A program made the translations under genes and the position numbers. This document shows, piece by piece, positions 1-7,151 of a stretch of DNA of 64,000 bases. Source of the stretch: an uncultured Bacteroides sp. (GTDB lineage Bacteria; Bacteroidota; Bacteroidia; Bacteroidales; Bacteroidaceae); contig NZ_OY782496.1 of the NCBI RefSeq assembly GCF_963677715.1, positions 1-64,000 of the forward strand, read 5' to 3'. The stretch's first letter is position 1; every line of letters begins with the position of its first letter. The notes under the pieces were generated by a model. That model worked only from the letters and a program-made list of their open reading frames with translations. It was not told the origin of the DNA and did no database searches.

Positions 1-1
1 G

Positions 2-73
2 GTACCTATTTGAGCGCTACAGGTGGTATCCTATTGGCCGATACAAGTCGTATCCTTTGACCGATATTATCAG
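2..73. repeat. 24-bp tandem repeat, three degenerate units
   Basis: Three imperfect units start at 2, 26 and 50, an exact 24-bp period. The clearest match is GTATCCTATTGGCCGATACA at 26 against GTATCCTTTGACCGATATTA at 50. The first unit, at 2, is more diverged. The array runs directly into the istB fragment. It may be a set of transposase-binding repeats at an IS end, or a member of the intergenic arrays seen elsewhere in the window. The window edge prevents a decision. Confidence 0.5.
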
Positions 74-75
74 GT

Positions 76-702
76 ATGGAGCTCACCATAGCCAAACTCG
101 TTGAAGCGGAACGTATTTACCGCAATAACCAGAAGACCATGATGTATCTGAAAACCAGCAAGCTCAGATACGGTGCGTGCATAGAGGATATAGAATGTTC
201 CGCGGCACGCAATCTGACCAAAGACATGATGGCTCAAATTGGGGATTGCAGCTTTATACGCAGAGCGGAGAATGTCTTGATAACAGGGCTTACCGGATGC
301 GGTAAATCTTATCTGGCATGTGCTCTGGGTAGACAGGCGTGCCAAATGGGATTCCGAACGGAGTATCTGAATATGAACAAGTTTATAGAGAGGATAGCTT
401 TGTCGAAAATTGATGGAACCTTTCTCAAAGTGATTACTCATCTGGAGAAGAATGAACTGATCATACTGGATGACTTTGGGTTACAACCATTGGATGTAAA
501 CTCCAGATTGGCGCTCTTGCAAATCTTAGAGGAAAGGTATGATAGAAAATCGGTTATTATTATATCACAACTACCGATTAGTAAATGGTATGATTACATA
601 GCAGAACCGACCTTAGCGGATGCAATTATGGATCGGTTAATCAATAATGCAACGCATATAGAACTAAAAGGTGAATCTATGCGTAAAAGACAGAAAAAAT
701 AA
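76..702 (+). CDS. istB: IstB-like ATPase of an IS21-family element, N-terminally truncated
   Basis: This is the AAA+ helper that delivers target DNA to the IS21-family transposase IstA. A Walker A motif, GLTGCGKS, lies at residues 71-78. A Walker B, LIILDDFG, has its aspartates at about 132-133. The C-terminal ISQLPISKWYDYI block and the closing IELKGESMRK are typical of Bacteroides IstB. The protein has 208 residues, whereas family members are usually about 240-260, and it lacks the leading segment of some 35-40 residues. An in-frame TGA at 58-60 closes the frame upstream, and no istA remnant is visible in the 75 bases available. It is therefore probably a broken element rather than an active insertion sequence. 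Confidence 0.85.
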   Translation: MELTIAKLVEAERIYRNNQKTMMYLKTSKLRYGACIEDIECSAARNLTKDMMAQIGDCSFIRRAENVLITGLTGCGKSYLACALGRQACQMGFRTEYLNMNKFIERIALSKIDGTFLKVITHLEKNELIILDDFGLQPLDVNSRLALLQILEERYDRKSVIIISQLPISKWYDYIAEPTLADAIMDRLINNATHIELKGESMRKRQKK

Positions 703-735
703 CTATGTTTGAAACAGGAAATTACAGACGTGATG

Positions 736-782
736 CCGGTACCCATTACACCGCTACAACCGGTACCATTACACCGCTATCA
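736..782. repeat. Two 23/24-bp direct repeats downstream of istB
   Basis: CCGGTACC(C)ATTACACCGCTA occurs at 736 and again at 760, differing by one inserted C. The position just past the istB stop would suit the right end of an IS21-family element, whose ends carry multiple repeats. However, the unit also resembles one unit of the 60951 array (CGGTTCCATTCACC at 60976), so it may belong to a wider intergenic repeat family. I did not find a matching inverted repeat at the left side. Confidence 0.5.
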
Positions 783-840
783 TCAACCACCCAATCATCA
801 ATTCATTTTCTTATTATCATTTCCCTAATATACGCAAGCT

Positions 841-1869
841 CTATAGACCTTGACTAACATTTAGGAAAATACCGTTGCGCAACTGCCAACGTAAGGCATT
901 CATAGGAGGAATGCAACGCAGCAAAATCTCAGAATCAGGTAAAGCATACAAATTATCCAAAGCTTTTTTCGCAAATTCGGACACACTAAATTCACTAATA
1001 CGCAACAACCACCATTCCAAGTCCTGCCAAAAGCTAATAGGGAACAAAAAGACAGGTTCTACATACATTGAAGAATGTAATAATTGAGAGAAAAATTGTA
1101 AAAGGCAATGCAACATTTGTTCCAACATTTGAAAAGAATATGAATAGCACTGGGATCGTTTATCACAGAAACGAAACAAAAAATAGTCCCCCATCCACAA
1201 AAAAAGCTGAGAGATACCTACATTTGCTTCATTTAACCCTCCTCGCCATAAAGTTATCAAAAAATCATCCGTTTCTTCAAGTAATTCATCCAGCTCTCCT
1301 TCTAAAAAAAAGTTTTGTGCTAAACATTCCACCAAACATCCCCATTTAGCAAGAGAAATTCCATTTGGAGCAACAGCCACCTCCTGCTGTATTTGCTCCA
1401 ATAAGGCAAAAGCCTTTTCCTCCAACAGCGGATTATCTGCCAATCTCGAATTCTGAAAATCGGACAGACAAACCTTTAGCCGTTCATCAAGAGGCAAATC
1501 CATATTGTGATATTGCATATTATATCGATTCCAGGCTAACGAGTTATTAGGATAATAGCGCCAAAAACCTTTTCCAAAAAGAAATTCTTTGGAGCAAACA
1601 GATGGATTCTTCTTCAGAAAAAGCAAAAAATGATTCTCAATTTTACTTAGTACCAAATCTATATTATCAACATCAAGAGAGAAAGTAATCCTTATATGCT
1701 CCCCCCTCTCCTCCGAAAGATAAATCAAACAACAATTAAATAAGTTTTTGTTATTATGATAAAAAGAAGCAATCTCTAACAATAAATCAGTCCAACTTTT
1801 TCTCGAGTAAAAAATTGATAAACAACACCATGCTCTTTTATCTCTTATTATATGATATATCGATTTCAT
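841..1869 (-). CDS. Thiopeptide-type bacteriocin biosynthesis protein (LanB C-terminal-domain-like)
   Basis: The N-terminal part has the pattern of the lantibiotic dehydratase C-terminal (elimination) domain: W-C-L-S-I-F-Y near residues 14-20, then a hydrophobic strand and GEHIRITF at about 56-63. In RiPP pathways such domains remove glutamate from glutamylated Ser/Thr or catalyse related cyclisations. Its 342 residues suit a stand-alone copy. No LanB N-terminal glutamylation domain is seen nearby. The gene begins two bases after the glycosyltransferase stop, so the two are almost certainly co-transcribed. With the exporter stub and second glycosyltransferase remnant, this looks like what is left of a peptide natural-product cluster. 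Family assignment is by motif only; the exact substrate is unknown. Confidence 0.6.
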   Translation of the reverse strand: MKSIYHIIRDKRAWCCLSIFYSRKSWTDLLLEIASFYHNNKNLFNCCLIYLSEERGEHIRITFSLDVDNIDLVLSKIENHFLLFLKKNPSVCSKEFLFGKGFWRYYPNNSLAWNRYNMQYHNMDLPLDERLKVCLSDFQNSRLADNPLLEEKAFALLEQIQQEVAVAPNGISLAKWGCLVECLAQNFFLEGELDELLEETDDFLITLWRGGLNEANVGISQLFLWMGDYFLFRFCDKRSQCYSYSFQMLEQMLHCLLQFFSQLLHSSMYVEPVFLFPISFWQDLEWWLLRISEFSVSEFAKKALDNLYALPDSEILLRCIPPMNALRWQLRNGIFLNVSQGL

Positions 1870-1870
1870 A

Positions 1871-2950
1871 TTATGCTAAAATTATTTTATGACTATAATC
1901 AAAGTTCTTACAGACAGAGCCCACCCCAAAACCTTCAGGATTTATAGCTAGACTATTACGGACAGAATATTTTATCCTAAAGAAATTTAAAGCCTCTGTC
2001 ATCACCATTATTATTTCAACAATAAGGTCAGCATCAGTAATCTTATAATATTGCCGGTCACAATGATATAACCCTTCCTGGTTTTTATAAAATAAAAGGC
2101 TCTTGCCTTTTATACTCAGCAAAATTTCATTCCCTATATTATTCCATAAGCCCTCTTCCCATTTTTTTCTTATCGCAATCCGAAATCTCTCATCTAGACA
2201 TCTCTTTATGCCATAAGGCGCATTGACTAAATTACAATTCATAGATACATTATCTTGTATTGTTCCCATTCCAAAATTACCATCAGCATACAATATTAAT
2301 ACTTCTGTAAGACAAGGATTTACATAATTCATATATATATCCTGATATTTTTTAAACATTTCCTCTTGAGAGATTCTATCTTCATTCGAATGCACTATTG
2401 CATTATAAAACTCACTTTGAAGAAATATACACTGTTTAAGCCCTCTATCTAGCAACCTACCAAATAAGTCTACATCTTCGAAGCCATAACCAACAAAAGC
2501 TTCATTATACCCTCTTATCGCAACAAAATCTAATTTATTCAAACAAACTCTTCCAACAACATCACGTTTGGCTAGGGAACTAACATAAAATATAGTCTTT
2601 TTATTCTGGAATTCTTTCAGAATAAACTCGGCAAAACCCTTACCTAAATAATTATCTGCATCCAAATTACAAACTATATTCCCACTGGCCAACCTAAACG
2701 CCATATTCCTACTATGACTTCGTAGATAGTGAACCGGTTCAGTAGTTCTATAATAAACTAAAATACCCATCTCAATATATTTCATCATAGATTGAAATAC
2801 CCACTCTTCCAAACCGTCCTGCGAATTATAATCCAATATAACAAACTCGATTTCATTTACAAAAAAATTATCAAGAATATTCTTTTCCAAGGTCTTTTGT
2901 AAATGTTCTAATCTATTCATACAAGTTATGCAAAAAGAAATTCGTTTCAT
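1871..2950 (-). CDS. Family 2 glycosyltransferase, RiPP-cluster type
   Basis: The protein begins with a GT-A fold (SFCITCMNRLEHL). It has the metal-binding DxD within NLDADN at about residues 96-100. A galactosyltransferase-C-like block follows, RGYNEAFVGYGFEDVDLFGRL, whose ED pair is the usual acceptor-side acid. Some 130 further residues of unassigned sequence follow, which is longer than a minimal GT2. Glycosyltransferases of this kind are known beside radical-SAM and bacteriocin maturation genes in Bacteroidetes. Here it sits between a C39-exporter stub and a thiopeptide-type protein, so modification of a secreted peptide is inferred. Capsule or glycan synthesis remains possible. The reading frame is intact. 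Confidence 0.7.
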   Translation of the reverse strand: MKRISFCITCMNRLEHLQKTLEKNILDNFFVNEIEFVILDYNSQDGLEEWVFQSMMKYIEMGILVYYRTTEPVHYLRSHSRNMAFRLASGNIVCNLDADNYLGKGFAEFILKEFQNKKTIFYVSSLAKRDVVGRVCLNKLDFVAIRGYNEAFVGYGFEDVDLFGRLLDRGLKQCIFLQSEFYNAIVHSNEDRISQEEMFKKYQDIYMNYVNPCLTEVLILYADGNFGMGTIQDNVSMNCNLVNAPYGIKRCLDERFRIAIRKKWEEGLWNNIGNEILLSIKGKSLLFYKNQEGLYHCDRQYYKITDADLIVEIIMVMTEALNFFRIKYSVRNSLAINPEGFGVGSVCKNFDYSHKIILA

Positions 2951-2990
2951 ACTAAATTATAATTGCTATTAAAAGAAACTTTTTAAATTA

Positions 2991-3146
2991 TTAATAAATT
3001 TCAGTAAATTCAGCCAAAATAAAAGAACGAGCACGCAAAGTCTGCAAAGAATAGCTCTTACCATAATACAAAGCTATCATACGCAAACAGGCCGATCCGC
3101 AATCTATGATATCTAATTGGTGACAATATGGGAAAGATAATCGCAT
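2991..3146 (-). pseudogene. N-terminal stub of a C39-peptidase ABC exporter (PCAT)
   Basis: A 51-codon frame opens with ATG at 3146. It carries the start of a bacteriocin-processing C39 peptidase: Q-L-D-I-I-DCG-S-A-CLRMI, then ALYYGKSYSLQTLR. The Cys of DCG is the catalytic residue in this family, which cuts leader peptides after a double glycine and exports the core. After about residue 42 the sequence no longer follows the family and it stops at 2991. The rest of the peptidase, the membrane domain and the ATPase are absent. It is a deletion remnant and implies that a complete exporter once stood here. Confidence 0.75.
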
Positions 3147-3205
3147 AGTTTTTTTTTATAAAATTATCTTTTCTACTTCTTTCAAGCACGGACCTGAGCA
3201 CATCA

Positions 3206-3823
3206 GATGCTCATAACTTTGTTAATCCCTCCCAACATCCTCTGCGCTATAAAACTGATACTTCTTCAACGTTCTTCTTCCTACATATTACCATAATGTA
3301 GTAATAATATATTTGTTCCAAATATCCTGTCATAATAAGGAATTAATTGAAAATGCAGAGATGTTTTGTCGGTCACAATCTACATTCTCCCTCTATTTCT
3401 AAACATTCTATATTTATGTTGAATCCCGCCTTCCGAATATGGATATTCCGCATTGTACACTTTCTCATTATCCCACAAGTGCACTAAACGAAATATGGCA
3501 ACTTCCACATCTTTATTATTCATAAAACTAAAATCTGTATATATTGAGTCTATCCATTCATCCACATCCATAAAAGCTAACCACGCCGCATTAAAGAACG
3601 AAGCTATATCTAACAATATGTTTCTATTTTCCAAATCATTAAAGTCATATTTTTTCTTTATATTTAACATCAAAGGTTGATGTATCGCTAATTTATAGTA
3701 TCATCCATTCTAATCATCCAATAGGATAATACCGTCAAAATAAGCACTGACATTATCTAGAAAAGCCGTGATTTGTTTTTCTTCATTATAACTTGGCACC
3801 AATTGCAAAGACTTAAAATCCTG
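3206..3823 (-). pseudogene. Glycosyltransferase family 2 pseudogene with five in-frame stops
   Basis: One frame reads as a GT2 protein from LVPSYNEEKQI (first codon 3799) through DGIILLDD, then WLAFMDVDEWID with the DxDE metal site. It continues with the HLWDNE region and KYRMFRN, and on past a stop to LHFQLIPYYDRI and LLLHYGNM, followed by EEER. Stops interrupt it at 3712-3710, 3703-3701, 3382-3380, 3283-3281 and 3268-3266, and a TAA at 3826-3824 precedes the recognisable start. No frameshift is needed over about 600 bases. The longest open piece is 3380-3673. The piece after the last stop is weakly conserved, so the 3' limit is approximate. It is probably part of the same decaying locus as the exporter stub. 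Confidence 0.7.
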
Positions 3824-3927
3824 TTACGTTACATCATTCATCTAGCAGTTTCACAACTTCCTTATTTTGTTTATTACAATAAAACAAAAGGAAATAGATA
3901 GTTATAAACTCTATATTGCGGTATTAA

Positions 3928-4338
3928 TTATATAGTGAACCAACCATAAACATAAGCCTCATTATCAACCCTAATTTCAAGTAAAAATTCACCAGACAAA
4001 CCCTGTAATAGTTCCACACTCTTTAATATCGGAGAAATAATATTCTCAATAACAGAGTACACGATAGTCCCATTTTGAGAAATTACAATTTCGATTTCAC
4101 CTACTGGTTTATAAAATTCTAATTTCACAAAATGATTCTCATTTAAGAATGCCGAAATAGGAATTAAAGGTATAGAGCGAGTCTCTTGTCCTGAACCTAT
4201 TGGATCTTCAAATGGTATATCATTTCCAAACAATGATATTCTTGCCTCATTGGTTAATGGATTCGAATATACTTTTACTACCCCTATAAATAGGAAACTA
4301 CATAAGCCCACTATGCAAGAAATAAAACTAGATCTCAT
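3928..4338 (-). CDS. DUF3244 family secreted protein
   Basis: The protein has 136 residues with an N-terminal hydrophobic signal. It carries the DUF3244 signature RSIPLIPISAFLNENHFVKLEFYKPVGEIEI followed by a beta-rich tail ending in VYGWFTI. DUF3244 proteins are small periplasmic or exported beta-sandwich proteins that are frequent in Bacteroides, and their function is not established. It lies downstream of a TPR membrane regulator on the same strand with a gap of about 125 bases, so the two may be functionally paired. Family assignment is confident; role is not. Confidence 0.7.
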   Translation of the reverse strand: MRSSFISCIVGLCSFLFIGVVKVYSNPLTNEARISLFGNDIPFEDPIGSGQETRSIPLIPISAFLNENHFVKLEFYKPVGEIEIVISQNGTIVYSVIENIISPILKSVELLQGLSGEFLLEIRVDNEAYVYGWFTI

Positions 4339-4463
4339 AACACATAAATTTTAACAGCTGTAAAATTAGCCGATAAATCTATTTTTTCACATAAAATAGG
4401 CTGGACACATCAAATTATCGTAACAGCTTGATTTAAAACGAATTACGCAAATAAAAGATTTCA

Positions 4464-6185
4464 TTAAGTGGACAGATGAAAAGAATAAGCAGTAAGGAAT
4501 GCATCCAAATTATCATTACTTCCTAAATCAAATCGGCTCTTCAGCCTTTGTTTCTTCTTGAATATGGAATTTATCTCACATTGAAACACAATTGTTAACT
4601 CCGAAGAAGAAAAACCGAGTTTAACTAACACCGCTAGCATCAGATTATTTTCATTCAAATCGTATTCTCCTTTTAAGCGGGTGACAAAGTCTCCAAATAA
4701 CAAATCCATATATTGAAAGATCTGAATTTTTTCTTTTGAGGTCATATTTTCCACAATCAATAATCCCTGTTTCAACTGTTCTAAAAGGTAAATGCCACCG
4801 GCACAAGAATCGTCACGGATTGTTTTATTCTCATTTGTCAATATTTGAATTTTTTGATTCAGCTTGACAATCTGTTCTTTTGCAGCTCCTCTCAAAAGCT
4901 TTTCCTGGCGTTCTAAATCTTCTATTTGGCAAAGGTATTGTCCTATAATCTGCTCGTTTTCTCTAATTACGCTAAGTTCTCTCTCCACACGACTCTTAAT
5001 GTGTCGTCTATAGGCTCTCCGATATTGTTTCTTTATCCAAAAATAAAAAATAATACTCACAACAAGAAGTAAAGACGAAAGAGATAACCAAAGGTAGGAT
5101 TGAAGTCGTTTTGTCTGCACCAACATCGTATTCTCTGACTTCAATTTATCGACTTTATATTTCCGCTGTATTACTTGAATTGCATTTCTCAAATTTTCAT
5201 CTTGACAGATTCTCAATAAAGAGTCCGATTTTTCTTTATAGAAAAGGGCCTTAGCATAATTTTCTTTTTTTTTCTCCAATAAATAAAGATAATTATACGC
5301 ACCTGATTGAGTATAAACACTTTTGGATGTCACCCCCTGCTCAAAACATTCTTCTGCCTTAACTAATTGTCCCATCTGCATATAAGCATCACCTAATGAA
5401 AAATAATAATGTTTAATAGAATTAGGTAATCTCTCATGCTTAATTGCCGAATGGAAATACGCTATAGCTTTATAATAATTTCCTTTTTTCTTTTCTTGCC
5501 TCCCTAAAAACTGTAATAGAGAAGAAAAAACCGGCGATAAACTATCCCCTTTCAATAAAGAGATTCCGGCTTTCGCATACCCGATAGCACTATCACTATT
5601 TTGTCTAATGTCATAGACTCTGGCAATATTTCTATAATCATATACAATTCCCAATATGTAACCTACTTTTTGATAGTAAAAAACAGATCTCCGGTAATTA
5701 TCAAGTGCTACATCATAGATACCCCGATCATCATTCAAACGACCAATGTATTCGTGTATAAAACCTTGCAGTTTATATTCCTTCGCGTTTTTCAATATCT
5801 CCTGAGCATCCAGGTAAGCCCGCATAGAGACAGTATCATTACCTTCCAAAGCCATCACTTTACCATAATAAAAAAGAGCTTTCCCAGTTTTTACCTTATC
5901 ATCACTTTCTCTATAATAATCCGCTGCTATATTTATCAAAGAGTCAGATTGCAAACTATCCAAATAATTCTTATCACGCGCTTGGGTTAACAACAATGCA
6001 TAGTCTGCCCGCTGCTTACCACGAAGTTCCTCTGGATAAGATATCTGATTCAACAGCAACAATGCACTATCAGGATACGTCTCCATATATCCCTCTACCC
6101 TTTCAAATATACCAGATCTTTTTTCATCCGTACAGGAAGCTAATAATCCACAAATAAACAGAAGTCCAATATATAGTTTTCTCAT
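4464..6185 (-). CDS. TPR-containing membrane regulator
   Basis: The protein has 573 residues. A lipobox-like LLASC at about 14-18 suggests a lipidated or cleaved N-terminus. Residues 40-340 are tetratricopeptide-like helical repeats. One membrane helix lies at about 362-385. A coiled coil of about 60 residues follows, and the C-terminal domain contains ENNLMLAVLVKLGFSSSELTIVFQCEINSIFKKKQRLKSRF, which looks like a helix-turn-helix (quoted here only as a landmark in shortened form: ENNLMLAVL then KKKQRLKSRF). This architecture occurs in many Bacteroides proteins thought to sense a periplasmic signal and act on DNA at the membrane. The ligand is unknown. The following DUF3244 gene is a plausible partner. 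Confidence 0.6.
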   Translation of the reverse strand: MRKLYIGLLFICGLLASCTDEKRSGIFERVEGYMETYPDSALLLLNQISYPEELRGKQRADYALLLTQARDKNYLDSLQSDSLINIAADYYRESDDKVKTGKALFYYGKVMALEGNDTVSMRAYLDAQEILKNAKEYKLQGFIHEYIGRLNDDRGIYDVALDNYRRSVFYYQKVGYILGIVYDYRNIARVYDIRQNSDSAIGYAKAGISLLKGDSLSPVFSSLLQFLGRQEKKKGNYYKAIAYFHSAIKHERLPNSIKHYYFSLGDAYMQMGQLVKAEECFEQGVTSKSVYTQSGAYNYLYLLEKKKENYAKALFYKEKSDSLLRICQDENLRNAIQVIQRKYKVDKLKSENTMLVQTKRLQSYLWLSLSSLLLVVSIIFYFWIKKQYRRAYRRHIKSRVERELSVIRENEQIIGQYLCQIEDLERQEKLLRGAAKEQIVKLNQKIQILTNENKTIRDDSCAGGIYLLEQLKQGLLIVENMTSKEKIQIFQYMDLLFGDFVTRLKGEYDLNENNLMLAVLVKLGFSSSELTIVFQCEINSIFKKKQRLKSRFDLGSNDNLDAFLTAYSFHLST

Positions 6186-6362
6186 CCTTAGTAGTTTATT
6201 GTTCTTTAAAGCCTATCAGCATACATAATTGCACATTTAAATAGTACAGTTGTATATAATAAAAGAAAAGTATGCCACTATATTATCATAGTAAAGTAGC
6301 TAAAAAGTTTTATTTCGATCCGCATTCTGTATCATATTTTGTGTTTTTTTAACCCTGTATGA

Positions 6363-6593
6363 TTATCCGCTCATGTTAATAAGGAAGGCCTTATGTGTAA
6401 GTATGTCTACCATTGCCAAGTACCCTCCATAAGGTCCCGGATTATAGAAAGATCCGATCAAGTTATACAGCAAATGCCCCGAAACAGAAAAGCTAAACAA
6501 TTGGCGTAATCCCCAAACAGCCTCCACACCTCCTAATATCATCAGCGACCAAGCCACAGACCGGGCTAAATAAGGGAAGGAAACCCAGTTTCT
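6363..6593 (-). pseudogene. O-antigen ligase/polymerase (Wzy_C-type) fragment
   Basis: The open frame encodes about 75 residues with two hydrophobic stretches. It contains the block EAVWGLRQLF, then LIGSFYNPGPYGGYLAM, resembling the family motif ahead of a periplasmic loop in O-antigen ligase-like proteins. A full gene would have well over 400 residues. The sequence loses similarity after GGYLAM and stops at 6363, and a TGA at 6594-6596 closes the other side. I read it as a remnant, not a small gene, although a GTG at 6557 could initiate it. Confidence 0.45.
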
Positions 6594-7120
6594 TCAAAAT
6601 CGTCTTTTACTAATCTGTAGCAAAATATGAGTAAATCTTATGCAAACTATTTATACTAAAGGGTTTACATGCCGTTTTTAATTAAACACTGGCGGAATTA
6701 AGGTATAAAATAGACATCACTACTAAAGCATGCCTCGGCTAACAAATGAAAGGCTATTATATCGACACAATCAGTAAACCTACAATAAATAGTGCTTGAT
6801 GAGCCAACTTATTTAGCTATTGTAATTATTTAAAAATACGCTCAAAAGGGCCTGCAATGGGCCCTAAGAGGCAACCGGTTTTCTTTGCAAAGAAAACCGG
6901 TTGCCTTTGCAAAGAAATCCCGTTTTCTTTCCGAAGAAATCGCATTGCCTGTAATAACGACTTATATTGTAAGAATAACACACCGACAAAAACCATTCTA
7001 TCTACCCCTTCAAATCTGCACAATCCTCATAAAACGTCTTCGGATTCTTAAAAACAAGAAATCTTTCAACGAAACAACATTATTTTCTCACCACTAAGGA
7101 TAATAGTCCAAAAATTAGCG
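6594..7120. other. Intergenic region with a 22-bp repeat array
   Basis: No coding frame longer than about 70 codons makes sense here, and the short frames merely read through the repeats. The left part (6594-6840) shows nothing recognisable. 6848-6957 holds the repeat array described separately. The region ends at the promoter of the penicillin-binding protein gene. Confidence 0.6.
6870..6957. repeat. 22-bp periodic array with a perfect 36-bp palindrome
   Basis: Units begin at 6870, 6892, 6914 and 6936, an exact 22-bp spacing. Conserved pieces are GAAAnCCGGTTnCC and TTTGCAAA. The first unit and a half form a perfect palindrome at 6870-6905, with arms GGCAACCGGTTTTCTTTG and its reverse complement and no loop. 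The CGGTTnCnTTT core matches the arrays at 25904 and 60951. No terminator T-run follows, so this is not an ordinary terminator. Confidence 0.75.
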
Positions 7121-7128
7121 TACATTTG
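7121..7128 (+). promoter_or_regulatory. Bacteroides -7 box (TACATTTG) for the PBP1A gene
   Basis: TACATTTG matches the Bacteroides -7 consensus TAnnTTTG and lies 23 bases before the ATG at 7152, giving a short leader. A clear -33 element is not obvious. Confidence 0.45.
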
Positions 7129-7151
7129 CAGCCGTTTTTATTATATATCAC

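Noticed and set aside
76..702. An active IS21 element
   Set aside because: istB is N-terminally short, istA is not seen and the flanking repeats do not form matching ends within the window.
3206..3823. Stop-codon read-through making the glycosyltransferase functional
   Set aside because: Both TAG and TGA occur, five times in about 200 codons, and no selenocysteine element or suppressor tRNA is visible; decay is simpler. Kept as a question in the findings.
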